Shown: positions 17,265 to 26,553, counted from the first letter of the stretch. The stretch: 64,000 nucleotides of DNA from Caviibacter sp963550915 (GCA_963550915.1 CAUVEB010000003.1:1-64000), one strand, 5' to 3'. Notes: generated by a model not told the origin, from the sequence alone. Program-made: numbers and translations.

Positions 17265-18716
17265 ATGAAAAAAAAGGTTTTAGCACTTACTTTATTACTT
17301 GGTGCAATTAATGCATTAGCGTGTACTGGAATAATCGTTGGTAAGGATGCAAGTGCAGACGGAACAATGATATTTGCAAGAAATGAAGATTTTGGTAGTG
17401 GATTTAATCCAAAAAGATTTATAGTAGTTAATTCAAAAGAATACTATACTAATAAGAAAGAATCTGATGTATTCCATAACCCTGATACAGGATTTAAGAT
17501 GATGATGCCTGTTAAAAAGACATATAAATATACATTAATACCTGATGTAGACCAAGATTATGGAGTGTTTGGTGAAGCTGGAACAAACGAAAAAGGTGTT
17601 ATGACATCAACAACAGTTTCAGCAAATGCAAATGATGAAATACTAGCAGTAGATCCATATGTTAAAGGTGGATTAACTGAAGCAGACATGGCATCACTAA
17701 TACTTATGAGTTCAAAAACTGCAAGAGAAGGTGTAGAACTTATTGCAAGTATAATTGATAAACATGGTGCTGGTGAAGGTAATATACTATTTGTTGCAGA
17801 TCAAAATGAAATTTGGTATATGGAAATATATACAGGTCATCAATATGCTGCTGTAAAAGTACCTAATGATGTTTATGCAATTGTACCTAATGCATATTAT
17901 TTAGGAAATGTTGACCTTAATAGTAAAGATACAATAGTATCAAAAGATATTAAAAATTTACCTGTAAAACATGGACTTTTAAAAGAAAATGAAAAAGGAT
18001 TTCATTTAGCACTTACATATAGAGAAAATCAAAGGGTATATAATCAAATTAGAATATGGGCAGGTCAAAATAGACTTAATCCATCAACAAAAGAAGCATT
18101 TAATAATGACAAGACTTTTGAACTATTTAGAAAACCGGATAAAAAAGTTGAATTAAAAGATATTATGACTATACTAAGAGATAGATACAAAGGTACAGAG
18201 TATTATAACAATTTAAGTTATAGACCAATAGGAATAGATACTAACCTAGAAGCACATATATTCCAAATAAGAGAAAATTTACCACCTATTATGTGGTTAT
18301 CAATGGGTTCTGTTGAACACGCACCATTTGTACCTCACTATGGAAATATATTAAGTACTCCTAGTACATATTCATCTAGTAGTTATGATTATAGCGAAGA
18401 AAGCCTATATTGGAAATCAAAATTAATACACGTTTTTGCAAAAACAGATAGAGAAAAAATAGGAGATAACATAGTTAAATACTGGTCAAGTGTTGAAGAT
18501 GAATTTATAAGAAATCAAAAACAAGTTGATAAAAAATACGAATATATCCTAAAGACAAAAGGAAGTAATAGTGCTAAGAAATTTGCAACAGAAATGAGTT
18601 ATAAGAATGCTAAGATGATAAAAGAAAAGACAGATAAACTTTATTCAGATTTAGCAATGTTTGTAGCAAATAAGGTAGAAGCAAAACCAAGCAAAAAGAT
18701 ATTTGAAGTTAAATAA
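17265..18716 (+). CDS. Exported C69-family dipeptidase
   Basis: Ntn-hydrolase-type dipeptidase that would cleave dipeptides outside the cytoplasm. Residues 1-19 are a signal peptide ending in ALA, so cleavage exposes Cys20 (CTGIIVGKDAS) as the N-terminal nucleophile, as the family requires. Further family motifs are RNEDFGSGFNPKRF and GVFGEAGTNEKGVMTS. Length 483 is typical. The start ATG at 17265 follows an AAGGATG site. Bases 17384-17413, coding for the RNEDFGSG region, match spacer 8 of the CRISPR array at 56159-56188 over all 30 positions, so this gene is a predicted self-target of the Cas9 system. Confidence 0.92.
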   Translation: MKKKVLALTLLLGAINALACTGIIVGKDASADGTMIFARNEDFGSGFNPKRFIVVNSKEYYTNKKESDVFHNPDTGFKMMMPVKKTYKYTLIPDVDQDYGVFGEAGTNEKGVMTSTTVSANANDEILAVDPYVKGGLTEADMASLILMSSKTAREGVELIASIIDKHGAGEGNILFVADQNEIWYMEIYTGHQYAAVKVPNDVYAIVPNAYYLGNVDLNSKDTIVSKDIKNLPVKHGLLKENEKGFHLALTYRENQRVYNQIRIWAGQNRLNPSTKEAFNNDKTFELFRKPDKKVELKDIMTILRDRYKGTEYYNNLSYRPIGIDTNLEAHIFQIRENLPPIMWLSMGSVEHAPFVPHYGNILSTPSTYSSSSYDYSEESLYWKSKLIHVFAKTDREKIGDNIVKYWSSVEDEFIRNQKQVDKKYEYILKTKGSNSAKKFATEMSYKNAKMIKEKTDKLYSDLAMFVANKVEAKPSKKIFEVK

Positions 18717-18725
18717 TATAAAAAG

Positions 18726-18766
18726 AACTAACTCGTATTCAAAAGAATATGAGTTAGTTTTATTTT
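18726..18766. terminator. Terminator between convergent genes
   Basis: A 15-bp stem with one G-U pair (18726-18740 with 18745-18759) and a 4-base loop is followed by TTTATTTT. It terminates the C69 dipeptidase gene and may serve the ABC exporter from the other side. Confidence 0.82.
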
Positions 18767-20327
18767 AGTTTAAAAATAATATTCTGGCTTTTTTAAAGAA
18801 GTTTGTATCTCTATGTGATATTAATATAACAGGTATGTCTAAGTTTTCTAAAAACTTAGATAATGTATTTTCAGATTCTAAATCAGTATTAGCAAAAGGT
18901 TCATCTAAAATTAATATTTTTTCCTCAACTAACGCCCTTGCGATTGCTATTTTTTGTATTTGACCTGATGAAAGGTCTATATTATCAGTTAAATTTATAA
19001 CATGGTCAAGTCCTTTTTCTAACATGGTATTTTTTAATCCCACTTTTTCTATTATTCTATTTAATTTATCATCTGAAACATTTCTTCCAAGTAATATATT
19101 TTCTTTAATTGTAAAAGGGAATAGTTCTATTTGTTGTGGCACATAACTAAATATATTTTTAGGAATATTTATTACTTTTTTATTGTTTATATAAAAATTA
19201 CCTTTGCTAGGTTTATATAAGCCTAATAAAATTTTTAAAAGTGTTGTTTTCCCACTTCCAGATTCACCAGATATAATTAATTTATCTTTTTTTGAATTTA
19301 TTTCTAGGTTTATATTTTTTATAATTTCTGTTTCGTCATCATATGAAAAAGAAATATTTTCTAATTTTAAATTATTTACTTCTTCATTAAAAGGAATATT
19401 TTCTGAGTTAAGAACTATAAATTCATTTATTCTGTTAAATGAAACTTCTGCAGTTTTAATTTTGATTAAATAATTAGGAAGTTCATAAAAAATCCAGGTG
19501 TAATTTTTTGTAAGAATACTAAAAGCTATAAATGCACCAATACTTAATTTATTGCTTAATATTAAATAAAAACTAAACATTAAAGTTAAAGTGTCAAATA
19601 AAAGACCTGATAATATTGTAAGTGTGTATAATAACCATTGTAATCTTGCATTTTCATAGTTATTAGTCGTGAAAACTCCATATTTTTCTTTCAGTAGTTT
19701 AATAGCAAAATTTTCGCTTTTAAATATTCTTATTAAAAATCTATTTATAAAAATTTCTTGAAGTATCTCTTGGCTTTCATCTAAGCTTTCTTGCCTTGCT
19801 TCCCAAGCTTTTTCTACCTTGTTTGCAATATATTTAAATATTAATATTGATAAAGGGCAAAGTAACAATGAAAATATTGTTAGTGGTACTGATGTAAATA
19901 TTCCAAAAATAACTGCTGACACAAAAGAAAATATACCAACAATAATTTTTGTTAAATCTACAACATAAGCATTTGAAATAGTATCACTATCTGAAATTAA
20001 TAGCGTTATTATCTCACCATCTAAACCATCTTCAATTTTCTTATAATAAATCTTTGATAATGAAGTTATAATATTTGTATCAATTTTTTGCTTATATTGT
20101 TTTTGTTTTAAGTATGTAATTTTATTTAAATAATAATTTACTAAGGCAAGTACTAAAGTCAAAATTATTAGTAAAATTATATTTTTTAAAATAAAATTTT
20201 GCTCTAGATTTATAATACCTTTTGCTATAAAAAATTCTAATATTGAAAATACAAGAGCCAAAATCCAAATCAAATATATTTTAATATCTTTACATAAACT
20301 ATATGCTATATTTACAATTTTTTTCAT
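18765..20327 (-). CDS. ABC exporter subunit (membrane plus ATPase domains)
   Basis: A 520-residue half-transporter with about six membrane segments in residues 1-290 and an ATPase domain after that. The ATPase has Walker A GESGSGKTTLLKIL, Q-loop VPQQIELFPF, signature LSSGQIQKIAIARAL, Walker B ILILDEPFA and the H-loop histidine in LISHRD. The signature reads SSGQ rather than SGGQ. It sits 3 bases downstream of a second half-transporter, so the two should form a heterodimeric exporter. The substrate is unknown; no peptidase domain or precursor peptide gene is seen nearby. Confidence 0.9.
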   Translation of the reverse strand: MKKIVNIAYSLCKDIKIYLIWILALVFSILEFFIAKGIINLEQNFILKNIILLIILTLVLALVNYYLNKITYLKQKQYKQKIDTNIITSLSKIYYKKIEDGLDGEIITLLISDSDTISNAYVVDLTKIIVGIFSFVSAVIFGIFTSVPLTIFSLLLCPLSILIFKYIANKVEKAWEARQESLDESQEILQEIFINRFLIRIFKSENFAIKLLKEKYGVFTTNNYENARLQWLLYTLTILSGLLFDTLTLMFSFYLILSNKLSIGAFIAFSILTKNYTWIFYELPNYLIKIKTAEVSFNRINEFIVLNSENIPFNEEVNNLKLENISFSYDDETEIIKNINLEINSKKDKLIISGESGSGKTTLLKILLGLYKPSKGNFYINNKKVINIPKNIFSYVPQQIELFPFTIKENILLGRNVSDDKLNRIIEKVGLKNTMLEKGLDHVINLTDNIDLSSGQIQKIAIARALVEEKILILDEPFANTDLESENTLSKFLENLDIPVILISHRDTNFFKKARILFLN

Positions 20328-20330
20328 AGA

Positions 20331-21899
20331 TTACTCACCTAACCTTAAAATGTTATCATCTACTAAAATCATGTCTGTTGTGTGGCTAATAATAATTATT
20401 GTTTTTTCATTTTTGATTTCTAGTAAATATTTCATTAATAAATCTTGATTTTCTTTATCTATATCAGAAAAAGGCTCATCTAACAATAGAAAATCTGAAT
20501 CTGTTAACATTGCCCTAGCTAATGCTAATCTTCTGATTTCTCCACCAGAAAACTTAGTTTCTTCATTTAAAATTGTATTTAATTTATTAGGTAATTTATC
20601 TATTTTATTATATAGATTTAATTTTTGTAAAATCAATTTAATCTTATCTTCTTCTATATTTTTTCCAAGACACAGATTATCGTAAATGCTAACTGTAAAC
20701 ATGTTATTTTTTTGACCTACAAAAGCAAAATCTAGATTTTTTGTATTTGATTCAATTTTACCTTTTTTAATTTCTAAATCATTCAAAAGTATCTTTAATA
20801 AGGTAGTTTTACCACTGCCATTTTCACCTAAGATATATGATATTTTTTTGTATGGAAAGAAAAAATTAAAATTGTCAAATATGATTTTATCTTCATAAGA
20901 AAAACAAATATTTTCTCCACGAATACCGTTAATATTTTTATTGTATGTAATGTTTTGAATATTATTTATATCTTTTTCAAAAATATTTTTTTCTATTCTT
21001 TCAATTGATGTTTTTTGACTTGCCATGTATTTCACTATTGGTGGTAAATCAATGAAAACATATATTATAGAACCAACCCCTATATTCCAAATAGATATCA
21101 TTTCTGCTATAGTTAGCTCATTGATATATACAAGATATATACCTGAAACAAAACTTATTATCTGTACAAGATATATGCCACTTGTAAGAACACTATCCAT
21201 TTTTGCTAATGTACTAGCTACATTTTTGTATTTATCTATTTTTTCTTTATATAGAATATTATGTTTATTTATTACCCATTTTAAAATATTGTATATTTGT
21301 AATATTGGTATATTTTTAATAAGACTATCGTAATATTGTTTATGTTTATCTTCTTTTTCATAAAATTTTTCATTTTCTAAATATATGTTTTCATAATTTT
21401 TTTTAGAGTAATATAAAAAGATTAATCCAGTAAACAAGTAGAACATGAAAGCTTTAAAAGAAAAAAATGATATGTATATAAATCCGATAGATAACATAAT
21501 ACAAAAATCTAATATAGAAAAAAATCCATACATAAAATAGTCGCCTAAATAAAATACATCTTCATTTATTAAAGTAGTAAAACTACCTATATTTAAATTG
21601 TTATCTTTATTTTTTAAGTATTTTTTTACAATACTAAATGTAATATTTTCCATTAATATTTTTTTCATTTTTTCCAAAGTGATATAGTAAATATAGTAAA
21701 TGTAAGAATGAAATAAAGTTGTTAATATCATTATTATAAACACTATATTTATAATGCTAATATTTTTATTAAAAATCTCATCTAATATTACTTTCATTAA
21801 ATATGAAATGAAAGCGTTATGCAAACTTAAAACGACTCTAAAAATAATAAGTATTGCAAATATTTTTTTATCCATTAATTTCATTATTTTTTTCAGCAT
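20331..21899 (-). CDS. ABC exporter subunit, partner of the downstream half-transporter
   Basis: A 522-residue half-transporter with about six membrane segments, then an ATPase domain with Walker A GENGSGKTTLLKILL, Q-loop VGQKNNMFTV, signature FSGGEIRRLALARAM, Walker B LLLDEPFSDID and H-loop ISHTTD. It is very rich in Ile, Lys, Asn and Phe. Gene order and the shared layout point to a heterodimer with the next gene. The substrate cannot be inferred. The Fic gene lies 18 bases upstream on the same strand and may be co-transcribed. Confidence 0.9.
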   Translation of the reverse strand: MLKKIMKLMDKKIFAILIIFRVVLSLHNAFISYLMKVILDEIFNKNISIINIVFIIMILTTLFHSYIYYIYYITLEKMKKILMENITFSIVKKYLKNKDNNLNIGSFTTLINEDVFYLGDYFMYGFFSILDFCIMLSIGFIYISFFSFKAFMFYLFTGLIFLYYSKKNYENIYLENEKFYEKEDKHKQYYDSLIKNIPILQIYNILKWVINKHNILYKEKIDKYKNVASTLAKMDSVLTSGIYLVQIISFVSGIYLVYINELTIAEMISIWNIGVGSIIYVFIDLPPIVKYMASQKTSIERIEKNIFEKDINNIQNITYNKNINGIRGENICFSYEDKIIFDNFNFFFPYKKISYILGENGSGKTTLLKILLNDLEIKKGKIESNTKNLDFAFVGQKNNMFTVSIYDNLCLGKNIEEDKIKLILQKLNLYNKIDKLPNKLNTILNEETKFSGGEIRRLALARAMLTDSDFLLLDEPFSDIDKENQDLLMKYLLEIKNEKTIIIISHTTDMILVDDNILRLGE

Positions 21900-21917
21900 T
21901 AATTCACTCCTTTATAT

Positions 21918-22961
21918 TTATTTTTTAATATATTTTGTTGAACGCCCACTACCTACTTGTATTATCTTCTTATTTTCTTGTAAATTTTTTAAAGATCTTT
22001 CTACTGTTCTTTGTGATATGTTAGGGCAAAGAATCATAATATCTTTTTTTGAAATTGGTTCTAATGATTTTTGAATAACTGAAAATACTCTTTCAGGTGA
22101 ACTTAGTTTTTCTTTTCCAATCAACTTAAATCTATCATCACATTCTTTATACGCTTTTAATAAAACTCCTACCATATACTTTATAAATGGAATTACATCA
22201 TTTTCAGCACTATGCCATTTTTCACTAGCAATTTTTAATTGGTCGTAATAAGAGTCCTTACTTTCTTCAATAAGCATCTCTATACTTATATATCTTCCTA
22301 CAAAATATCCAAACTTATATAGTAAAAGAAGTGTTAATATTCTGCTCATTCTTCCATTTCCATCATCAAAAGGATGAATACATAAAAAATCATGTATAAT
22401 GGCAGGTATTAAAATTAGTGGTGGAACATTTGCTTTAACTGCTTTATTGTATGCTATTATCATTTCATCAAAATAATTCTCAGTTTCAAAACTGCTTACT
22501 GGTTGAAATCGCACTTTTTTATTTCCTAAAGCATCAACTTCTATAATTGTGTTATTTGTAGTTTTAAATTTTCCTCTATGATTTACATATGAATAAGAGT
22601 ACATCTGATTATGTAGTGTTAAGATATCATTTTTATTAAATTCTATATAGGTATAATTTTTATGAACAATATCAAGTACATGTCTATATCCTGCAATTTC
22701 TTCTTCATTCCTATTTCTAGGTTCTGATTTTTTATTCATCAGTTCATTAAGTCTTGACTCATTAGTATAAATTCCTTCAATAGCATTTGAAGATTTTGTA
22801 CTTTGTATTTTAGCTACATTTATCATTTTTTCTAAAATATCTTTATAATTTTCTACATAAAGTTCTTGCTTTCCTTTGTATTCGTGGATTTTTGCAATTG
22901 TATTATATATATCAATAGGTATAGAAAGTTCCATAAGTTTTAAATAATTGAATTTTCTCAC
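21918..22961 (-). CDS. Fic-domain protein (class II, predicted AMPylator)
   Basis: Fic enzymes usually transfer AMP from ATP to a target hydroxyl. The active-site motif HPFDDGNGR is at 196-204. An inhibitory-helix motif of the S/T-x-x-x-E-G type (SNAIEG, 58-63) lies N-terminal, which makes it class II, autoinhibited. The last 70 residues look like a winged helix (ISKKDIMILCPNISQRTVERSL). I choose the GTG at 22961, 7 bases after GGAGG, for 347 residues; an ATG at 22988 would add 9 residues and lies inside a strong inverted repeat. No separate antitoxin gene is needed for class II. The target is unknown. Confidence 0.92.
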   Translation of the reverse strand: MRKFNYLKLMELSIPIDIYNTIAKIHEYKGKQELYVENYKDILEKMINVAKIQSTKSSNAIEGIYTNESRLNELMNKKSEPRNRNEEEIAGYRHVLDIVHKNYTYIEFNKNDILTLHNQMYSYSYVNHRGKFKTTNNTIIEVDALGNKKVRFQPVSSFETENYFDEMIIAYNKAVKANVPPLILIPAIIHDFLCIHPFDDGNGRMSRILTLLLLYKFGYFVGRYISIEMLIEESKDSYYDQLKIASEKWHSAENDVIPFIKYMVGVLLKAYKECDDRFKLIGKEKLSSPERVFSVIQKSLEPISKKDIMILCPNISQRTVERSLKNLQENKKIIQVGSGRSTKYIKK

Positions 22962-22975
22962 AATGACACCTCCGA

Positions 22976-23011
22976 TTTTCATAGCCATTATATCATATTT
23001 GGCTATGAAAA
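22976..23011. promoter_or_regulatory. Perfect 12-bp inverted repeat upstream of fic
   Basis: TTTTCATAGCCA (22976-22987) and its exact reverse complement (23000-23011) flank a 12-base spacer, 15 bases before the fic GTG start. It is a candidate operator, perhaps for the winged-helix C terminus of the Fic protein itself. Confidence 0.55.
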
Positions 23012-23019
23012 ATCAAATA

Positions 23020-23039
23020 TGGCGAGATTATTCTCGCCA
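23020..23039. promoter_or_regulatory. Second inverted repeat (8-bp stem, 4-base loop) between fic and psuK
   Basis: TGGCGAGA and TCTCGCCA flank TTAT. It lies between the divergent fic and psuK genes, has no following T tract, and is unusually GC-rich for the region, so an operator or RNA leader hairpin is more likely than a terminator. Confidence 0.45.
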
Positions 23040-23079
23040 ATATGCGTTAAAATATATTTTGTGATATTTATTATTTATC

Positions 23080-23108
23080 TTGACTATATATACCCTAAAT
23101 AGTAAAAT
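23080..23108 (+). promoter_or_regulatory. Promoter of the psuK operon
   Basis: TTGACT (23080-23085), a 17-base spacer and TAAAAT (23103-23108), 26 bases before the TTG start codon of psuK. Confidence 0.6.
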
Positions 23109-23134
23109 ATGATATATATTTTAGGAGGTGCAAA

Positions 23135-24052
23135 TTGAATAAAAATATACTTGTAATTGGTGCGTGTAATATTGATATACAAGGAACTTGTGCCTACTCT
23201 TTTGTAGCTTGTGATTCTAATATTGGTAGTGTGAGTGTAGGTTATGGTGGAGTTGGAAGAAATATTGCAGATAACTTAAATAAGCTTATACCACATATTA
23301 AGATGATTACCATTTTAGGTAATGATGAACATAGTAAAAGCATAAAAAAAGATTTAGAAAATAAAGGTATTGATATTAGTGATAGTCTAATTTGTGAAGG
23401 TAAAATGTCTACTTATCTTTCAATATTAGATGAAAATAGAGAAATGATAGCTGCCATTTCTGATATGGAAATATTAAAACATTTAAATCTTGATTTTTTA
23501 AAAACAAAGATATCAGTTATAGAAAAGTCAGATATTGTAGTTTTAGATGCCAATTTAAGCATTGAAACATTAACATATCTATCAAAGATAAAAAAAGAAA
23601 ATCAAATTTTTGTATTTGATACAGTTTCAACTAAAAAAGCAAAAAATGTTTTACCTATACTAGATAGTATTGATATATTAAAAACAAATACACTTGAAAT
23701 AAAGGCCATTACAGATATAGAAGATAAAGAATTAGCAAGTGAGTTTTTAATAAATAATGGAGTTAAAATGCTATTTCTAACTATGGGAGCAAACGGTGTT
23801 AAATACTACTCAAAAGAAAACAGTGGATATCTTCAAAATCCTAGTGTTGAAGTAGTTGATGTTACAGGAGCTGGCGATATATTTACAAGTGCATTAGTAT
23901 ATGCATATAGTAAAGGCTATGATATTAAAGAAATGACTAAAATAGCACAATGTGCTTCAATTATTAAAATAGGTCAAAATGGTACAGTTCCAAATAATTT
24001 TTCAGAAAAAATATTATTAGATGAATATATTAAAAGATATAGAAATGTGTAA
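23135..24052 (+). CDS. psuK: PfkB-family kinase, probable pseudouridine kinase
   Basis: Phosphorylates pseudouridine to pseudouridine 5'-phosphate. PfkB signatures are GYGGVGRNIADNL near residue 38 and VVDVTGAGDIFTSALVYAYS near residue 245, with the catalytic Asp in GAGD. Length 305 is normal. The start is TTG at 23135 with AGGAGG eight bases before it. The next gene, 12 bases downstream, is pseudouridine-5'-phosphate glycosidase, which fixes the substrate prediction. Confidence 0.9.
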   Translation: MNKNILVIGACNIDIQGTCAYSFVACDSNIGSVSVGYGGVGRNIADNLNKLIPHIKMITILGNDEHSKSIKKDLENKGIDISDSLICEGKMSTYLSILDENREMIAAISDMEILKHLNLDFLKTKISVIEKSDIVVLDANLSIETLTYLSKIKKENQIFVFDTVSTKKAKNVLPILDSIDILKTNTLEIKAITDIEDKELASEFLINNGVKMLFLTMGANGVKYYSKENSGYLQNPSVEVVDVTGAGDIFTSALVYAYSKGYDIKEMTKIAQCASIIKIGQNGTVPNNFSEKILLDEYIKRYRNV

Positions 24053-24064
24053 AGGGGAGAAAAA

Positions 24065-24976
24065 ATGAATTTAGGTAAATTTTTAGAAATAAATCCAATA
24101 GTAAAAAAAGCTTTAGAAGAAGGAAAACCAGTTGTTGCACTTGAATCAACTATAATTTCACATGGTATGCCTTATCCAAAAAATGTAGCAACAGCACTTA
24201 ATGTTGAAAAATTAGTATATGACAATGGTTGTATACCTGCAACTATAGGGATAATAAATGGTAAATTTAAAATTGGTCTTACAAATGAAGATATAGAATT
24301 ACTTGGGAAACAAGGGCTTGATGTTCCAAAGGTAAGTAGAAGAGATATACCATATATTTTAGCAAATAAATTAAATGGAGCAACTACTGTTGCAAGTACA
24401 ATGATAGGTGCAAGTTTAGCAAACATTAAAATTTTTGCAACTGGAGGTATAGGTGGAGTTCACCGTGGAGCTGAAACAACTATGGATATTTCAGCAGATC
24501 TTGATGAGCTTTCAAGAACTAATGTTGCGGTGATATGTGCTGGAGCTAAATCTATACTTGATTTAGGATTAACATTAGAATATCTTGAAACAAAAGGAGT
24601 TCCAGTTTTAGGTTACAAAACTAAGGAATTACCTGCATTTTACACAAGTAAATCAGGCTATATGTTAGATTATATGATGAATAGCTCAAAGGAAATAGCA
24701 GAACTTTTAAAAACTAAATGGGAATTAGGATTAAATGGAGGAGTTGTTATTGCGAACCCAATACCTACAGAGTTTGAAATGGATGCGACTTTAATTGAAA
24801 ATGTAATAAAAGGTGCTATAGCAAAGGCAAATGAACTTGGTATAAAAGGTAAGGATACTACGCCATTTTTACTAGATGAAATACAAAAAGTAACAAAAGG
24901 TGATTCTTTAAGTTCAAATATTGAGTTAGTTTATAACAATGTTAAACTTGCTTGTAAAATAGCAAAAAATATGTAA
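24065..24976 (+). CDS. psuG: Pseudouridine-5'-phosphate glycosidase
   Basis: Breaks the C-C glycosidic bond of pseudouridine 5'-phosphate to uracil and ribose 5-phosphate. Family motifs are VVALESTIISHGMPYPKN at the N terminus, KVSRRDIPYILANK, GATTVASTM, FATGGIGGVHRGAE and NPIPTEFEMD. Length 303 is normal. The ribosome site AAGGGGAG precedes the ATG. It overlaps the dihydrouridine synthase gene by one base (TAATG). Confidence 0.96.
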   Translation: MNLGKFLEINPIVKKALEEGKPVVALESTIISHGMPYPKNVATALNVEKLVYDNGCIPATIGIINGKFKIGLTNEDIELLGKQGLDVPKVSRRDIPYILANKLNGATTVASTMIGASLANIKIFATGGIGGVHRGAETTMDISADLDELSRTNVAVICAGAKSILDLGLTLEYLETKGVPVLGYKTKELPAFYTSKSGYMLDYMMNSSKEIAELLKTKWELGLNGGVVIANPIPTEFEMDATLIENVIKGAIAKANELGIKGKDTTPFLLDEIQKVTKGDSLSSNIELVYNNVKLACKIAKNM

Positions 24977-25842
24977 TGAAAGTATATATATCGCCTATGT
25001 CAGGCTATACAGATTATGCATATAGGCAAATACTAAAAAAATTTAATCCTGATTTAATGTTTTGTGAAATGTTAAATGTAAATTTAGATATAGAAAGTAG
25101 TCCACTTTTAAAAATGTCAGATGATGAGAAAACAGGTGTTCAACTTTTTGGCTCAGATATACAAAAGTTATATCAAGGCTTTTTAACGTTAAATAAAATG
25201 GGAATAAAAGATCTATGTTTAAATATGGGTTGTCCACAACCCAAGATATATAAGCGTGGAGCAGGTGCTAATATGCTTGATAATTATGAAGAGATAGACT
25301 ATCTAATGCAAAGTCTTTATAAAAAGCAAGTATATATTTCACTTAAAATACGTTCATCAGAAAATACACTTAAATATTTTGAGCTTTCTAATAAGTATGA
25401 TAGTCCATTTTTTTGCATACATCCAAGAACAAAAGAACAACTTTTTAGTGGAAGTGCTAATTGGAATGAAATAGAAAAATTATCAAAACTTGATAGAAAA
25501 TTTCTTTTAATTGGTAATGGAGATATTAACTCATATAAGGCATATAAAAATATAGAGAATATAAATGTTGACGGCGTTATGCTTGCAAGAGGTATAATTG
25601 GTAATCCATTTTTAATAAAAGAGATAAAAGAAGATAAAAAATATATAAAAAATATAGATGAAGTAAAAAAGCTAGTATTAGAACATTTAGAATTACTTGC
25701 AAATGATAAAAATGAGTTTGTTTCAAGTATGCAAATAAATAAATTTTTAAAAGGGTATTTTAAAGATTTTGATGTTGATGTAAAGAAAATAATACAAAGT
25801 GAAGATTATAATAAAAAGAAAAAATTAATTAGTGAATTATAG
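24976..25842 (+). CDS. tRNA-dihydrouridine synthase family protein
   Basis: FMN-dependent enzyme that reduces uridines in tRNA. The N-terminal barrel begins ISPMSGYTDYAYRQ, followed by QLFGSD, LNMGCPQPKIYKRGAGANML with Cys86, the RNA/flavin motif KIRSS, HPRTKEQLFSG and GNGDI, with MLARGIIGNP at the end of the barrel. At 288 residues it is a little shorter than typical DusB (about 320). It overlaps psuG by one base, tying tRNA modification to pseudouridine breakdown in one operon. The Dus subtype is not assigned. Confidence 0.9.
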   Translation: MKVYISPMSGYTDYAYRQILKKFNPDLMFCEMLNVNLDIESSPLLKMSDDEKTGVQLFGSDIQKLYQGFLTLNKMGIKDLCLNMGCPQPKIYKRGAGANMLDNYEEIDYLMQSLYKKQVYISLKIRSSENTLKYFELSNKYDSPFFCIHPRTKEQLFSGSANWNEIEKLSKLDRKFLLIGNGDINSYKAYKNIENINVDGVMLARGIIGNPFLIKEIKEDKKYIKNIDEVKKLVLEHLELLANDKNEFVSSMQINKFLKGYFKDFDVDVKKIIQSEDYNKKKKLISEL

Positions 25843-25872
25843 AAAAGGACATGTATTAACATGCCCTTTTTA
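25843..25872. terminator. Bidirectional terminator between dus and ung
   Basis: AAAAGG with CCTTTT and an inner CATG/CATG pairing (one mismatch), followed by T on the plus strand and by T on the minus strand. Confidence 0.7.
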
Positions 25873-25878
25873 CTATAC

Positions 25879-26553
25879 TTAAATATTATCTATTTGCCAA
25901 TTTATTTTTTCTTTATTTAATTTCTCTAATATTTCATTTATTTTTTTAAAATGATTACAACCAAAAAAACCACGATGTGCTGACAAAGGACTTGGATGTG
26001 GTGCTTCTAGGATATAGTGCTTAGATGTATCAATTAGACCTTTTTTTGATCTTGCATTAGATCCCCAAAGTACGAATATAATAGGTTCATCTCTTTTATT
26101 AAGATACCTTATTATATTATCAGTAAATATTTCCCAACCTTTGTTTTTGTGAGAATTAGCCATGTGAGCTTTAACTGTAAGGACTGTATTTAAAAGAAGT
26201 ACACCTTGTTTTGCCCAAGATATTAGATAGCCATGATTCGGTATAAAAAGACCTAATTCTTTATTTAATTCTTTATAAATATTTAGTAATGACGGCGGTG
26301 TAGGAATATTAGGTTTTACAGAAAATGCAAGTCCATGAGCTTGACCTTGGTCGTGGTAAGGATCTTGCCCTAGTATAACGACTTTAGTATCTTTGTACGA
26401 GGTATATTTAAGTGCGTTAAATATATCGTGCATATCTGGAAATATTAAGCCATTTTTATACTCATGTTTTAAAAACTCTCTTAATTCTAAATAATATTTT
26501 TTATTAAATTCTTCTTTTAAAATATTATCCCAATCATTAGCAAGTATAACCAT
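25879..26553 (-). CDS. ung: Uracil-DNA glycosylase, family 1
   Basis: Removes uracil from DNA. The water-activating motif GQDPYH is at 62-67 (Asp64) and the uracil/leucine-loop motif HPSPLS starts at His186, followed by AHRGFFG. LLLNTVLTV and VLWGSNA are also typical. Length 224 is normal. It is transcribed convergently to the psu operon. Its upstream side opens onto the prophage-derived region. Confidence 0.96.
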   Translation of the reverse strand: MVILANDWDNILKEEFNKKYYLELREFLKHEYKNGLIFPDMHDIFNALKYTSYKDTKVVILGQDPYHDQGQAHGLAFSVKPNIPTPPSLLNIYKELNKELGLFIPNHGYLISWAKQGVLLLNTVLTVKAHMANSHKNKGWEIFTDNIIRYLNKRDEPIIFVLWGSNARSKKGLIDTSKHYILEAPHPSPLSAHRGFFGCNHFKKINEILEKLNKEKINWQIDNI

